NCBI RefSeq assembly: GCF_017315725.1
Contig: NZ_JAFLRG010000001.1
Span: forward strand, 3,472,001 to 3,536,000
DNA from: Trinickia acidisoli
GTDB taxonomy: Bacteria > Pseudomonadota > Gammaproteobacteria > Burkholderiales > Burkholderiaceae
Length of the DNA stretch: 64,000 nucleotides
Reading direction: 5' to 3'
Below, piece after piece: positions 49,009 to 56,593 of the stretch. The notes under the pieces are model-generated. The model had not been told where the DNA came from. It searched no databases and worked only from the letters and a program-made list of their open reading frames with translations. A program made the position numbers and the translations under genes. Position 1 is the first letter of the stretch. Each line of letters opens with the position of its first letter.

Positions 49009-49868
49009 GAGAGCCCCAATGCCTTCATGTACTGGCTGCGCGCAGGCGGCCGATAGTTGAGCCGCTTCGAGAGTTCGCCGGCCGCATGCCGGACCTTGTC
49101 GATCAAACCCGTGTCGAGCAAGGCGCTGTCGATGCCGGGGCGCGGAATCGTCGTCGTGATGACGGCGACGATGCGTCCCGTGTCGTTGCGCACCGGCGCC
49201 GATACGACCGAGATGCCGCGCTCGAATGACGACTCGCTCACCGCATAGCCGCGCGCGGCATCCTCGCGAATGCGCTCGTAAAGCGCCTCCACCGTCTCCG
49301 GCGTCTGCTGCGTGAAGCGCTCGAGCTTCGATTCCGGATAGAGCGCGCGCAGCTCGCCGAGCGTGAAATCGCCCATCAGCACCTGCCCGTGCGTCGTGGC
49401 ATGAGCGGGCAAACGCGTGCCCACGTTGACCTTCACCGAACTGAAAATCGGCGCGTGGCTTTGCGCCTTTGCAACGAACACGATGTCGCGTCCGTCGCGA
49501 ATCACGATGTGGGACGTCAAACCCGTTTCGTCGCGCAGCATCTCGATCAGCGGCAGTCCGAGATCGGTGAGCTCGAGCGAGCTCAGATACTCGAAGCCGA
49601 GCCGCAGCACGGCCACGCCCAGGCGGTAGTTGCGGTCACGATCGGCGCGCTCGAGGAAGCCGAGCGATTCGAGCGTCTGCAACAGACGAAACACCGTCGT
49701 GCGCGGAATGCCAAGGCGGCGCGACAGCTCAGGCGCGTCGAGCACCGGCTCGCGTGGAGAAAATTCGGTGAGAATGCGCAGCCCCCGTTCGAGGCCGGGC
49801 ACACGGTAGACCGTGTCGCCGCGGTCTTCGTCGGCGCTGGGGGCCGCACTGGCGGAATTGGGCGTCAT
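49005..49868 (-). CDS. IclR-family regulator embedded in the operon
   Basis: 287 residues. N-terminal winged helix (about 22-85: VPGLERGLRILTEF, LSRRLGIPRTTVFRLLQTLESLGFLER) and C-terminal effector domain (about 100-275: VKVNVGTRLPAHATTHGQVLMG, SFERGISVVSAPVRNDTGRIVAVITT). IclR proteins often activate aromatic catabolism with a phenolic effector. It is inside the operon, with stop/start contacts on both sides, so it is autoregulated with it. It is a close paralogue of the protein at 55467-56435. Confidence 0.93.
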   Translation of the reverse strand: MTPNSASAAPSADEDRGDTVYRVPGLERGLRILTEFSPREPVLDAPELSRRLGIPRTTVFRLLQTLESLGFLERADRDRNYRLGVAVLRLGFEYLSSLELTDLGLPLIEMLRDETGLTSHIVIRDGRDIVFVAKAQSHAPIFSSVKVNVGTRLPAHATTHGQVLMGDFTLGELRALYPESKLERFTQQTPETVEALYERIREDAARGYAVSESSFERGISVVSAPVRNDTGRIVAVITTTIPRPGIDSALLDTGLIDKVRHAAGELSKRLNYRPPARSQYMKALGLS

Positions 49869-50765
49869 TCAGATACTCCGTTGTGCTTGCGCGCTGCGAC
49901 AAAACGCATCGATCAGCGCGTTGTAGACGTCAGGCGCTTCCACATAACCCGCGTGGCCCGCCCCCGGCACGATCGCGAACGGCGCGTTCGCCGCGCGAGC
50001 GATCGCTTCGCAGGCGGCCGGGGGCGTAATAGCGTCGTCCTCGCCGACCGCGACTTCGACCGGCCCCGTATAGATGGTCCGCGCCGCGGCGAGATCGGCG
50101 ACGAGATCGGCGTTGGCAAGCAGATGCGTGGCTTGCGCATATCCGTGCGGCACCACGCGCGCCATATTCCAGCGGACCCACGCGCGCGACGCGTCGTCGG
50201 CGTGCGACGACAGCATGTTGTCGCTGCGCTGCCGCGCGAGCCCGGCGGAGCCGAGTTCGGCGAGCATCGCAAGACGAGCGTCGCGCTTTTGCGCACGCAC
50301 CGCTTGCGGCGCCGCGCCGTAGCCCCCAGCCGGCGAGAGCAGCAGCAAGCCATCAAGACGCTCGCTCGCCGCCGCCGCAAACGCACCCGCGACGATCGCC
50401 CCGAGCGAATGGCCGACCAACACGCAGCGCGCGATGCCGAGCGCATCGAGCCAGCCCCGCAGCCGCAGCGCGTAATCCGCTGCGATCGGCGAGCGCGCGG
50501 CGACTGGCGTGGATGCACCGTAGCCCGGCGCATCCCACGCAAGCACGCGGCGCGCCGCACCGAGTACTTCGAACTGCTGCACCCACGAAGCCGCGCCCGA
50601 ACCGATGCCATGCAGCAACACGAGCGGCGCCGCGCCGTCGGGGCCGGACGCTTCTCGATAGCTCACGCACGCGCCGCCGAGATCCGCTACGCGGACAGGA
50701 AAGCGGGCAAGACGCGCTTCGAGCGTCGCGGTCGCATCAACCGCCGGGGACATGGCATCGCTCAT
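49869..50765 (-). CDS. Alpha/beta-fold hydrolase
   Basis: 298 residues. Nucleophile Ser120 in VGHSLGA, oxyanion region LHGIGSG, Asp in VGEDDAITPP and His in GAGHAGYVEAP form a complete triad. The layout matches C-C bond hydrolases of meta-cleavage pathways as well as esterases and lactonases. Its place in the Rieske operon makes hydrolysis of a ring-cleavage product plausible. Its stop codon is directly followed by the iclR start, so translation is coupled. Confidence 0.87.
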   Translation of the reverse strand: MSDAMSPAVDATATLEARLARFPVRVADLGGACVSYREASGPDGAAPLVLLHGIGSGAASWVQQFEVLGAARRVLAWDAPGYGASTPVAARSPIAADYALRLRGWLDALGIARCVLVGHSLGAIVAGAFAAAASERLDGLLLLSPAGGYGAAPQAVRAQKRDARLAMLAELGSAGLARQRSDNMLSSHADDASRAWVRWNMARVVPHGYAQATHLLANADLVADLAAARTIYTGPVEVAVGEDDAITPPAACEAIARAANAPFAIVPGAGHAGYVEAPDVYNALIDAFCRSAQAQRSI

Positions 50766-50805
50766 GATGTCGAGGACGGTTTCGGGGGCAGGGGCTGCGG
50801 GACGC

Positions 50806-51333
50806 TCATCGCTTGATCTTCGCGAGTGGCGAATCGGGCGGATAAGTCGGCGTGATCGGCTGGGGCGACCCGAGCATCACGCACATCAGCGCGTCTTCAT
50901 CTCCGATATTGATTTCAGTGCGATAAACGCCCGGCGGCACCGAGATCAAGTCGCGCTCGCCGAGCACGGCTTCCCAGGTTTCGCCGTCGCGCTCGCAAAT
51001 CACCTTCATTTTTCCGCGCAGGACGAAGAAGATTTCCTCGACGTCGATATGAATGTGGCTCGGGCCGATGTTGCCGGCCGGAATCACCATCGTCGAAAAC
51101 GTGAACCCGCCTGCCGGCACGGTGTTCGAATCCTTCGCTACGCCGGTGCCGCCCGTCCCCACGTAGCGCATTTGTGCGCGGCGGTACTTCGGGTCGTAGT
51201 CGGCTTGAAACTTCAGCGCATCCCAGTCGTAGCGGCGCGTTTGATAGCGCGCCACGCGGCTTTCCATCCATTGTTCGAAGCTGGCGTCGGCGGGACGGTC
51301 CCACGACTTGCGCTCGATATCGGCATCGGCCAT
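50806..51333 (-). CDS. Cupin-domain protein
   Basis: 175 residues from the ATG at 51331-51333. A single cupin barrel: motif 1 is SHIHIDVEEIFFVLRGKMKV with His/Glu metal ligands, and motif 2 is near LISVPPGVYRTEINIGDED, in which the usual histidine is replaced. It could be a dioxygenase, an isomerase or a small-molecule-binding protein. It lies between the hydrolase and the second SDR in the operon. Confidence 0.85.
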   Translation of the reverse strand: MADADIERKSWDRPADASFEQWMESRVARYQTRRYDWDALKFQADYDPKYRRAQMRYVGTGGTGVAKDSNTVPAGGFTFSTMVIPAGNIGPSHIHIDVEEIFFVLRGKMKVICERDGETWEAVLGERDLISVPPGVYRTEINIGDEDALMCVMLGSPQPITPTYPPDSPLAKIKR

Positions 51334-51359
51334 CGATTTCTCCTTTCGATTGGACTTGT

Positions 51360-52127
51360 TCAGTTCATGACAAAGCCGCCGTTCACCGGCAGCAACTGGC
51401 CGGTCACGAAGCGCGCGGCATCGGACAGCAGGAACAGCACGGGGCCCGTCACGTCCTCGGGCACCTGCGCGCGCTGCAGTGCGCGGCCTTCGAGGTAGTA
51501 CGCGTGACGCGCGGCCGGCACATAGGCCGTCGCCTCCACTTCGGTAAGGCCCGGCGCGATCGCGTTGACGGTAATGGCGTCGGCGCCGAACTCGCGCGCG
51601 AGCGCATGCGTCATGGCGATGACCGCGCCCTTGCTCGCCACGTACGCGAGCAGCTTCGGCGCGCCCCACAGGGCCGTGTCCGAGGCGATGTTGACGATCG
51701 CGCCGCGACCCGACTCACGCAGCCACCGCTGCGCCGCGATGCTGACGAGCCAGGTGCCGCGCACGTTGACACTCATCACCGCATCCCACGTATCGACGGT
51801 CAACTCGCTCGCAAGCTTGCCGCCCGAGTGGGTGACGGCCGCGTTGTTGACGAGCCCGTCCACGCCGCCCATCCGTTGCGCGGCCGCTTCGACGAAGGCA
51901 TGCACGCTATCGGGGCGCGCAAGGTCGAGCGGCAGATAGCCGACGTCGTGTCCGCGTTGCGAGAGCGTGTCGGCAAGCGCGGCGCCCGCGTCGTGCAACA
52001 CGTCGCCGAACGTCACGCGTGCGCCGGCTTCGGCGAGCGCGCCGACGAAAGCGGCGCCGAGCCCTCGCGCACCGCCCGTCACGATTACGCGACGCCCCGT
52101 CAGCGCGGCGTGTGCGGCGTCACGCAT
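51360..52127 (-). CDS. SDR-family oxidoreductase (candidate cis-diol dehydrogenase)
   Basis: 255 residues from the ATG at 52125-52127. A complete classical SDR: TGGARGLG at about 17-24, NNAA at about 94-97, Ser149 in NIASD, Tyr162/Lys166 in YVASK. It overlaps the Rieske oxygenase gene by 8 bases and directly follows it, so a role as dihydrodiol dehydrogenase re-aromatising the ring is a reasonable inference. A plain alcohol dehydrogenase is the alternative. Confidence 0.88.
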   Translation of the reverse strand: MRDAAHAALTGRRVIVTGGARGLGAAFVGALAEAGARVTFGDVLHDAGAALADTLSQRGHDVGYLPLDLARPDSVHAFVEAAAQRMGGVDGLVNNAAVTHSGGKLASELTVDTWDAVMSVNVRGTWLVSIAAQRWLRESGRGAIVNIASDTALWGAPKLLAYVASKGAVIAMTHALAREFGADAITVNAIAPGLTEVEATAYVPAARHAYYLEGRALQRAQVPEDVTGPVLFLLSDAARFVTGQLLPVNGGFVMN

Positions 52128-53211
52128 GGCTGTGCCCCGCATCGAACGACGGCGCCCCACCATGCTGAGCGGCGTGCCATGCGTCGAGATCGGCGAAATG
52201 TTGCTGCGCACGCTGACGCAACATGCGTCGCACACGCGTCATACCGACGTCGTGCTGATAAAGGAATTCGTGATCGCGCGCGCGCGGCGCCATGCTCTCG
52301 AGCACGTAACGGTCTTGCTCGAGCACCGCCCAGTGCAGCCCTTCGAGTCGGTTGCGATACATGAAGCGCCACGCGTCGCGCTGCCAGCCCGACACCTTGC
52401 GCGTACGCCAGAAGTAGACCTGGCAGTTGTCCTCGTCGACGGGCACGGCGAAGCCGATGATTCCGAAGTTGCCGCCGGGGCCGAATTTCTTTTTGTACGG
52501 GATCGCGAGACGCATCCACAGGCACCCCGTCTCGCCCAGTTCGACCCAGTCGAAGTTGACGTCGCGCTGGCCGATCTTTTCGAACACGAGGCCCGTCTCG
52601 GTCTTGCGCACACGCATATCGGCCTGCTTGTCGCCTTCGGCCATCGAATGCGAGGTCGCGTGCAGATAGGCGCCGTGCATCGGGTCCATCACGTTGTCGA
52701 TCGCGTACTGGTAGTTGCACTTCCAATTGGACATGCAGAGGAAGTGCGAATACGCGTCGTTCACCAATTCTTCCGGCAAAACGAGCGGCGCCGGTTCCTT
52801 GTGCGCGTCGTCGCCGAACCAAAGGAAGATCGCACCTGCGTGCTCTTCGACCGGATAGGACTTCACGCACTTCTGCCCTTCGAGGGGACATGCCGAAACG
52901 GCCGGCACGCTCTTCACGGTGCCGCCGCCGTCCACTTCGATGCCGTGATACCAGCAAGCCACGCGGTCGCCGAGATTCCAGCCGAGCGACAAACGTGCAC
53001 CGCGGTGCGGACAACGATCTTCCAGCGCATGGACGCTGCCGTTTTTATCGCGCCAAAGCACGATTTGATCGCCTAGGCGTGTGAGGCCGATCGGCGCATT
53101 GCCGACCTGCCAGCTAGGCGCCACGGGATACCAATAGTTGCGCAAGCCGCTGTCGAGATAGGCGCGAATCGGATCGACGCTGACAGCGGATTCGAGTGTG
53201 GGAGACGTCAT
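52120..53211 (-). CDS. Rieske non-heme iron oxygenase, large (alpha) subunit
   Basis: 363 residues from the ATG at 53209-53211, with GGAG upstream. A TTG one codon earlier is less likely. Rieske cluster: C67-P-H69 ... C86-W-Y-H89. The mononuclear iron site is in DNVMDPMHGAYLHATSH (Asp176, His179, His184). No beta-subunit gene is present, so it is probably an alpha-only trimer, as in carbazole or 2-oxoquinoline oxygenases. It hydroxylates or dihydroxylates an aromatic substrate, using the ferredoxin and reductase of the same operon. The substrate is unknown. Confidence 0.93.
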   Translation of the reverse strand: MTSPTLESAVSVDPIRAYLDSGLRNYWYPVAPSWQVGNAPIGLTRLGDQIVLWRDKNGSVHALEDRCPHRGARLSLGWNLGDRVACWYHGIEVDGGGTVKSVPAVSACPLEGQKCVKSYPVEEHAGAIFLWFGDDAHKEPAPLVLPEELVNDAYSHFLCMSNWKCNYQYAIDNVMDPMHGAYLHATSHSMAEGDKQADMRVRKTETGLVFEKIGQRDVNFDWVELGETGCLWMRLAIPYKKKFGPGGNFGIIGFAVPVDEDNCQVYFWRTRKVSGWQRDAWRFMYRNRLEGLHWAVLEQDRYVLESMAPRARDHEFLYQHDVGMTRVRRMLRQRAQQHFADLDAWHAAQHGGAPSFDAGHSHA

Positions 53212-53281
53212 CAAAGAACTCCGGATACGTGATCGGTGTAACGAGGCGCGGCCGGTGCTGCGCCGGCCTCGACGCGTGCGC

Positions 53282-53593
53282 TCATTCGGCGAGGCGGCGC
53301 AGTTCCGAGGCGAGACGCGCTTCGTCCCACGCCGCGCCCTCGGGCGTGCGAAAGCCGATGCGGTTCAAGCCCGCGACGACTTCGTCGAGCTCCGCGGCGC
53401 CGGCCTCGAACGTCTTCTCGAGCGCATCGCCGAAGTCGTTTTCGTACTGCGTAGGCTCGGCCTTGCGCGTTTGCCAAACGACGTTTTCCGTCTCGCCCGG
53501 CTTTTCGATCACGCCTTTGCCCGCAACGTTGTTCGGCTGCGGAGCGAGCCAGGGCTTGAGCCACGGATTGAAGTTCACGGGGATTTCTCGCAT
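53282..53593 (-). CDS. Small protein with serine-recombinase-like helix-turn-helix segment
   Basis: 103 residues. The first 45 are Pro/Asn/Trp-rich (NPWLKPWLAPQPNN). The C-terminal part, LNRIGFRTPEGAAWDEARL, matches the linker motif LN..G..TP.G..W of large serine recombinases, but no recombinase catalytic domain is present. One base separates it from the ferredoxin gene. Similar small proteins accompany Rieske ferredoxins in other genomes, as I recall. The function is unknown: an oxygenase accessory or DNA-binding protein are the options. Confidence 0.75.
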   Translation of the reverse strand: MREIPVNFNPWLKPWLAPQPNNVAGKGVIEKPGETENVVWQTRKAEPTQYENDFGDALEKTFEAGAAELDEVVAGLNRIGFRTPEGAAWDEARLASELRRLAE

Positions 53594-53594
53594 G

Positions 53595-53909
53595 TCATTG
53601 CACCTTGATCTGGATTTCTTCCCCGGCCAGACGCACCGTGTACTGCTTCAAGTCGCGTCCGCCAGGCTCTTTCAGGCACTTGCCCGTCGGGATATGGAAC
53701 ACCGCCTCGTGCAGCGGACATTCGACCGTGTCGCCGTCGACGAAACCCTGCGTCAGCAATGCATACGCATGCGGGCAGACGTTTTCGAGCGCATAGATCT
53801 CGTCGCCCACCTTGTAGATACCGATTTCCGTCCCGTCGAGCTTGTACTCGAGCGGGGCGTCTTCAGTCAGATTGCCGGCATGCCCGGCGCAGCGCCATTC
53901 TTCAGCCAT
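53595..53909 (-). CDS. Rieske-type ferredoxin component
   Basis: 104 residues. The [2Fe-2S] cluster ligands are Cys45/His47 in NVCPHAYA and Cys64/His67 in ECPLHEAVFHIPTGKC. It is the size of BphF/CarAc-type ferredoxins and transfers electrons from the reductase to the oxygenase. It is the first gene of the operon. The IclR-like palindrome at 53934-53949 lies 25 bases upstream of its start codon. Confidence 0.95.
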   Translation of the reverse strand: MAEEWRCAGHAGNLTEDAPLEYKLDGTEIGIYKVGDEIYALENVCPHAYALLTQGFVDGDTVECPLHEAVFHIPTGKCLKEPGGRDLKQYTVRLAGEEIQIKVQ

Positions 53910-53933
53910 GTCTCACCTATCTCGATCTGCTTC

Positions 53934-53949
53934 GTTCCATATACGGAAC
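53934..53949. promoter_or_regulatory. Candidate IclR operator, copy 1
   Basis: GTTCCATATACGGAAC has perfect 5-bp arms (GTTCC/GGAAC) around six bases. It lies 25 bases upstream of the ferredoxin start and resembles operators of IclR-family regulators. Confidence 0.5.
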
Positions 53950-54218
53950 ATCAGTTTATGTATGGTTCATTATAGGCACGGCTTCGCGTCGAAAAAACAG
54001 AAATCTGGTCGCCCTCGGGAAAACACTAAGTACCCGCAAATAGGGCCTGGAACGATGCCCTTTCTCCTGCTTATTGCTGCGATCCGAGCCCCTCACGGCT
54101 AGGGCTCGCGCTCCGTGCACGCCTATCGGGTTCACCGCCCGACCAAGGGTTTTCACCGTCCCGAAATTTATTTCGACGTCCGGCAACTGCCCCTATACTT
54201 TTCCATAGGTGTTACGTT

Positions 54219-54234
54219 GATTCATATATGGAAC
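54219..54234. promoter_or_regulatory. Candidate IclR operator, copy 2
   Basis: GATTCATATATGGAAC matches copy 1 at 13 of 16 positions and lies about 110 bases upstream of the porin start. The pair could link control of the porin and the catabolic operon. Confidence 0.45.
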
Positions 54235-54346
54235 ACACAATCCAAGCGAAAGCCGACTGAAGAAGTGGCCGCAGCCTTGGAGGTCAGGAGCCTGGTCCGG
54301 TCGCATCGATACCGTGCCGTTCGTCAAAACATTGAGGAGTCCTAAC

Positions 54347-55420
54347 TTGAAGCAAATCATCGCCGCGGGGCTGACCGGAATCTGCGCCGTCTCGAGCGCA
54401 TGGGCGCAAAGCAGCGTCACGCTCTACGGCAGCATGGATGCGGGTGTCGCCTACATCAGCAACGTGGGAGGCAGTTCGAAGTGGATGGAGGAGCAGGGCA
54501 ACACGCAACCCGACCGTTGGGGTCTGCGTGGCATGGAGGATCTGGGCGGCGGTCTGAAGGCCATCTTCCAATTGGAAAACGGCTTTTACACCAATACGGG
54601 TGCGTTCGCGAAATCGGGCGTGCTGTTCAACCGGCAAGCTTTCGTGGGGTTGAGCTCAGATCAATTCGGCACGCTCACGCTCGGACATCAGACGCCGTTT
54701 TCGTTCGACGTGCTCGGGCCGCTCAGCACCGCGTACCTCGCAAGTAGCTGGTATGCGTTCCACCCGGGTAACATCGACGAGCTCGCCGATACCGGCGTCG
54801 TGCCGTTCGACAATTCGGCCAAGTACCGCTCGCCCACATGGTACGGCTTGACGGCTGAAGCGATGATCGGCCTGGGCAACACGACGAACTTCTCGACCGG
54901 CCGCACGATGAGCTACGCGCTCAGCTACGTGAACGGCCCCTTCAAGGCGGGCGCGGCGTGGTCGAACGAACATGACCGCACCGTATCGATCTCGACGACC
55001 GACCTCACGACCTTCCAAGGACAAGCGGCTGCGAACTACATCGCCGACAAGGTCGAGAACATGGGGATCGGCGCGTCGTACTCGTTCGGCAAGCTGCTCG
55101 TCCACGGTCTGTACACGCGCACGAAGCTGCAATCGAACGGCTATTCCAATACGTTCCAGAGCTACGATGCGGGCGCGAACTACCAGTTCACCGTGGCCAA
55201 TGCCGTGGTAGGCGGCGCGGCCACTTCGACGCTTGCCGGCCAGCGCTGGACTCAATTCGTGATTGGCGACGTGTACTCGCTGTCGAAGGCCACGCAGGTC
55301 TATGCGAACGTGCTGTATGAACGCGCGAGCGCGAACGCCCAAGCCGGATTCTTTACCGCCGGCGCGGCGAGCGGCCGCAACCAGAGCGTCGTGCTCGCGG
55401 GCATCCACCATTCGTTCTGA
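54347..55420 (+). CDS. Gram-negative porin (Burkholderia type)
   Basis: 357 residues from a TTG at 54347 with GAGGAG 7 bases upstream. This gives a clean signal peptide (KQIIAAGLTGICAVSSAWAQ). An upstream GTG would spoil it. Typical porin features: SSVTLYGSMDAGVAYI after the cleavage site, RWGLRGMEDLGGGLKAIFQLENGF, and a C-terminal beta-strand ending HHSF with the final Phe needed for outer-membrane assembly. A 16-strand trimeric porin. Divergence from the Rieske operon suggests it admits that pathway's substrate. Confidence 0.92.
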   Translation: MKQIIAAGLTGICAVSSAWAQSSVTLYGSMDAGVAYISNVGGSSKWMEEQGNTQPDRWGLRGMEDLGGGLKAIFQLENGFYTNTGAFAKSGVLFNRQAFVGLSSDQFGTLTLGHQTPFSFDVLGPLSTAYLASSWYAFHPGNIDELADTGVVPFDNSAKYRSPTWYGLTAEAMIGLGNTTNFSTGRTMSYALSYVNGPFKAGAAWSNEHDRTVSISTTDLTTFQGQAAANYIADKVENMGIGASYSFGKLLVHGLYTRTKLQSNGYSNTFQSYDAGANYQFTVANAVVGGAATSTLAGQRWTQFVIGDVYSLSKATQVYANVLYERASANAQAGFFTAGAASGRNQSVVLAGIHHSF

Positions 55421-55456
55421 TAGGCCATGCGCGGCAGTTGCCCGATCGCGTGCCGC

Positions 55457-55483
55457 CGCTGGCGGCTCACCCCGCCGCCAGCG
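55457..55483. terminator. Stem-loop at the convergent end of porin and IclR genes
   Basis: CGCTGGCGGC (55457-55466) and GCCGCCAGCG (55474-55483) form a perfect 10-bp stem around the IclR stop codon. A shorter GCCGCC/GGCGGC hairpin overlaps it. No T-run. Probably a bidirectional terminator or mRNA 3'-end stabiliser. Confidence 0.4.
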
Positions 55484-56435
55484 TGCGCAGACGCGCCGCT
55501 TGCGCGGCCGTGGGATCGTTGGCGCGCTGCCGATAGTTCAGACGTAGAGACAGATCGATGGCTGCGCCGCACACGGCCGCGATCAACGGTGCGCGCTCGG
55601 CTTCGTCGCCGATGTTCGAGCGCGGCACCGTCACCGTGACGGCCGCGGCGATTCGGCCCGAGTGATCGCGCACCGGCGCGCTCACGACCGAAATCCCCGT
55701 TTCGAAGGCCCCCTCGCTGAGCGCATAGCCCTGCTCCGCACTCTCGCGCACGCGTGCATAAAGATCCGCGACCGTGCCGGGCGTGCGGGTGGTATAGCGC
55801 TCGAGTTGCTTCTCCGGATAAAGCGCGCGTAGCTCGCTGAGCGTGAGATCGCCCATCAAGACTTGGCCGTGCACGGTCGCATGGGCGGGCAACCGCGTGC
55901 CCACATGCACCTTGACCGAGCTGAACATCGAGTCGCGCGCTTGCGCCTTCGCGACGAATACGACGTCGCGGCCGTCGCGAATCAGCAGATGCGCGCTGAG
56001 CCCCGTCGCATCGCGCAAATGATCGAGCACCGGCGCGCCGAGATCGGTCAATTCGAGCGAGCTCAGGTATTCGAAGCCGAGCCGCAGAACGGCTACGCCG
56101 AGACGGAACTGCCGATCGCCATTCGCGCGCTCGAGAAAGCCCAACGCTTCGAGCGTCTGCAGCAAACGAAATGTGGTGGTGCGCGGAATGCCGATGCGCC
56201 GCGACAGCTCCGGCGCGCCGAGCACGGGCTCGCGCGCGGAGAATTCGGCAAGCATGCGCAGACCGCGTTCGAGGCCGGGCACGAGATAGGTGGACGCACT
56301 CGAAGGCTCGTCGTCGGCGCTTGCGCGTGCGCCTGCCGATTCGAGCGCGGCATCGTCCGTTTCGGCGGCCGACGCCGCTTCGTTGCGCGGCCGGGTACCG
56401 CGGCGCGCGCTGCCTGTCGTATTTTGCTTGGCCAT
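55467..56435 (-). CDS. IclR-family regulator, second copy
   Basis: 322 residues. The same plan as the protein at 49005-49868, with long identical runs (for example LRLGFEYLSSLELTDLG and VGTRLPAHAT). It also has a 48-residue Ala/Glu/Asp-rich N-terminal extension before VPGLERGLR. Helix-turn-helix at about 75-105. It is an obvious duplicate. Lying between two porin genes, it may control them or cross-regulate the Rieske operon. Confidence 0.92.
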   Translation of the reverse strand: MAKQNTTGSARRGTRPRNEAASAAETDDAALESAGARASADDEPSSASTYLVPGLERGLRMLAEFSAREPVLGAPELSRRIGIPRTTTFRLLQTLEALGFLERANGDRQFRLGVAVLRLGFEYLSSLELTDLGAPVLDHLRDATGLSAHLLIRDGRDVVFVAKAQARDSMFSSVKVHVGTRLPAHATVHGQVLMGDLTLSELRALYPEKQLERYTTRTPGTVADLYARVRESAEQGYALSEGAFETGISVVSAPVRDHSGRIAAAVTVTVPRSNIGDEAERAPLIAAVCGAAIDLSLRLNYRQRANDPTAAQAARLRTLAAG

Positions 56436-56593
56436 TGGCGGCTGGTGTCGCTTGAAGATTCGGTGATGCTCGGGATGATAGCGCGAAGCGCGATAGCGCT
56501 TTTAAGCTTCCCCCGCGCTCCTTTGAGCGAGCACACCACCGATCATGCCGCGCAAGCTTCAGCGCAACCGACAAGATACGGACAAGCGGCCGT

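Larger units (their letters stand above)
53910..54346. other. 437-base divergent control region of the Rieske operon and porin
   Basis: No gene is visible. It holds two related palindromes annotated separately, a half-site TTCCATA at 54201-54207, and a stem GAGCCC (54086-54091)/GGGCTC (54102-54107). Base composition is more AT-rich than the flanks, as expected for promoters. Confidence 0.6.
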
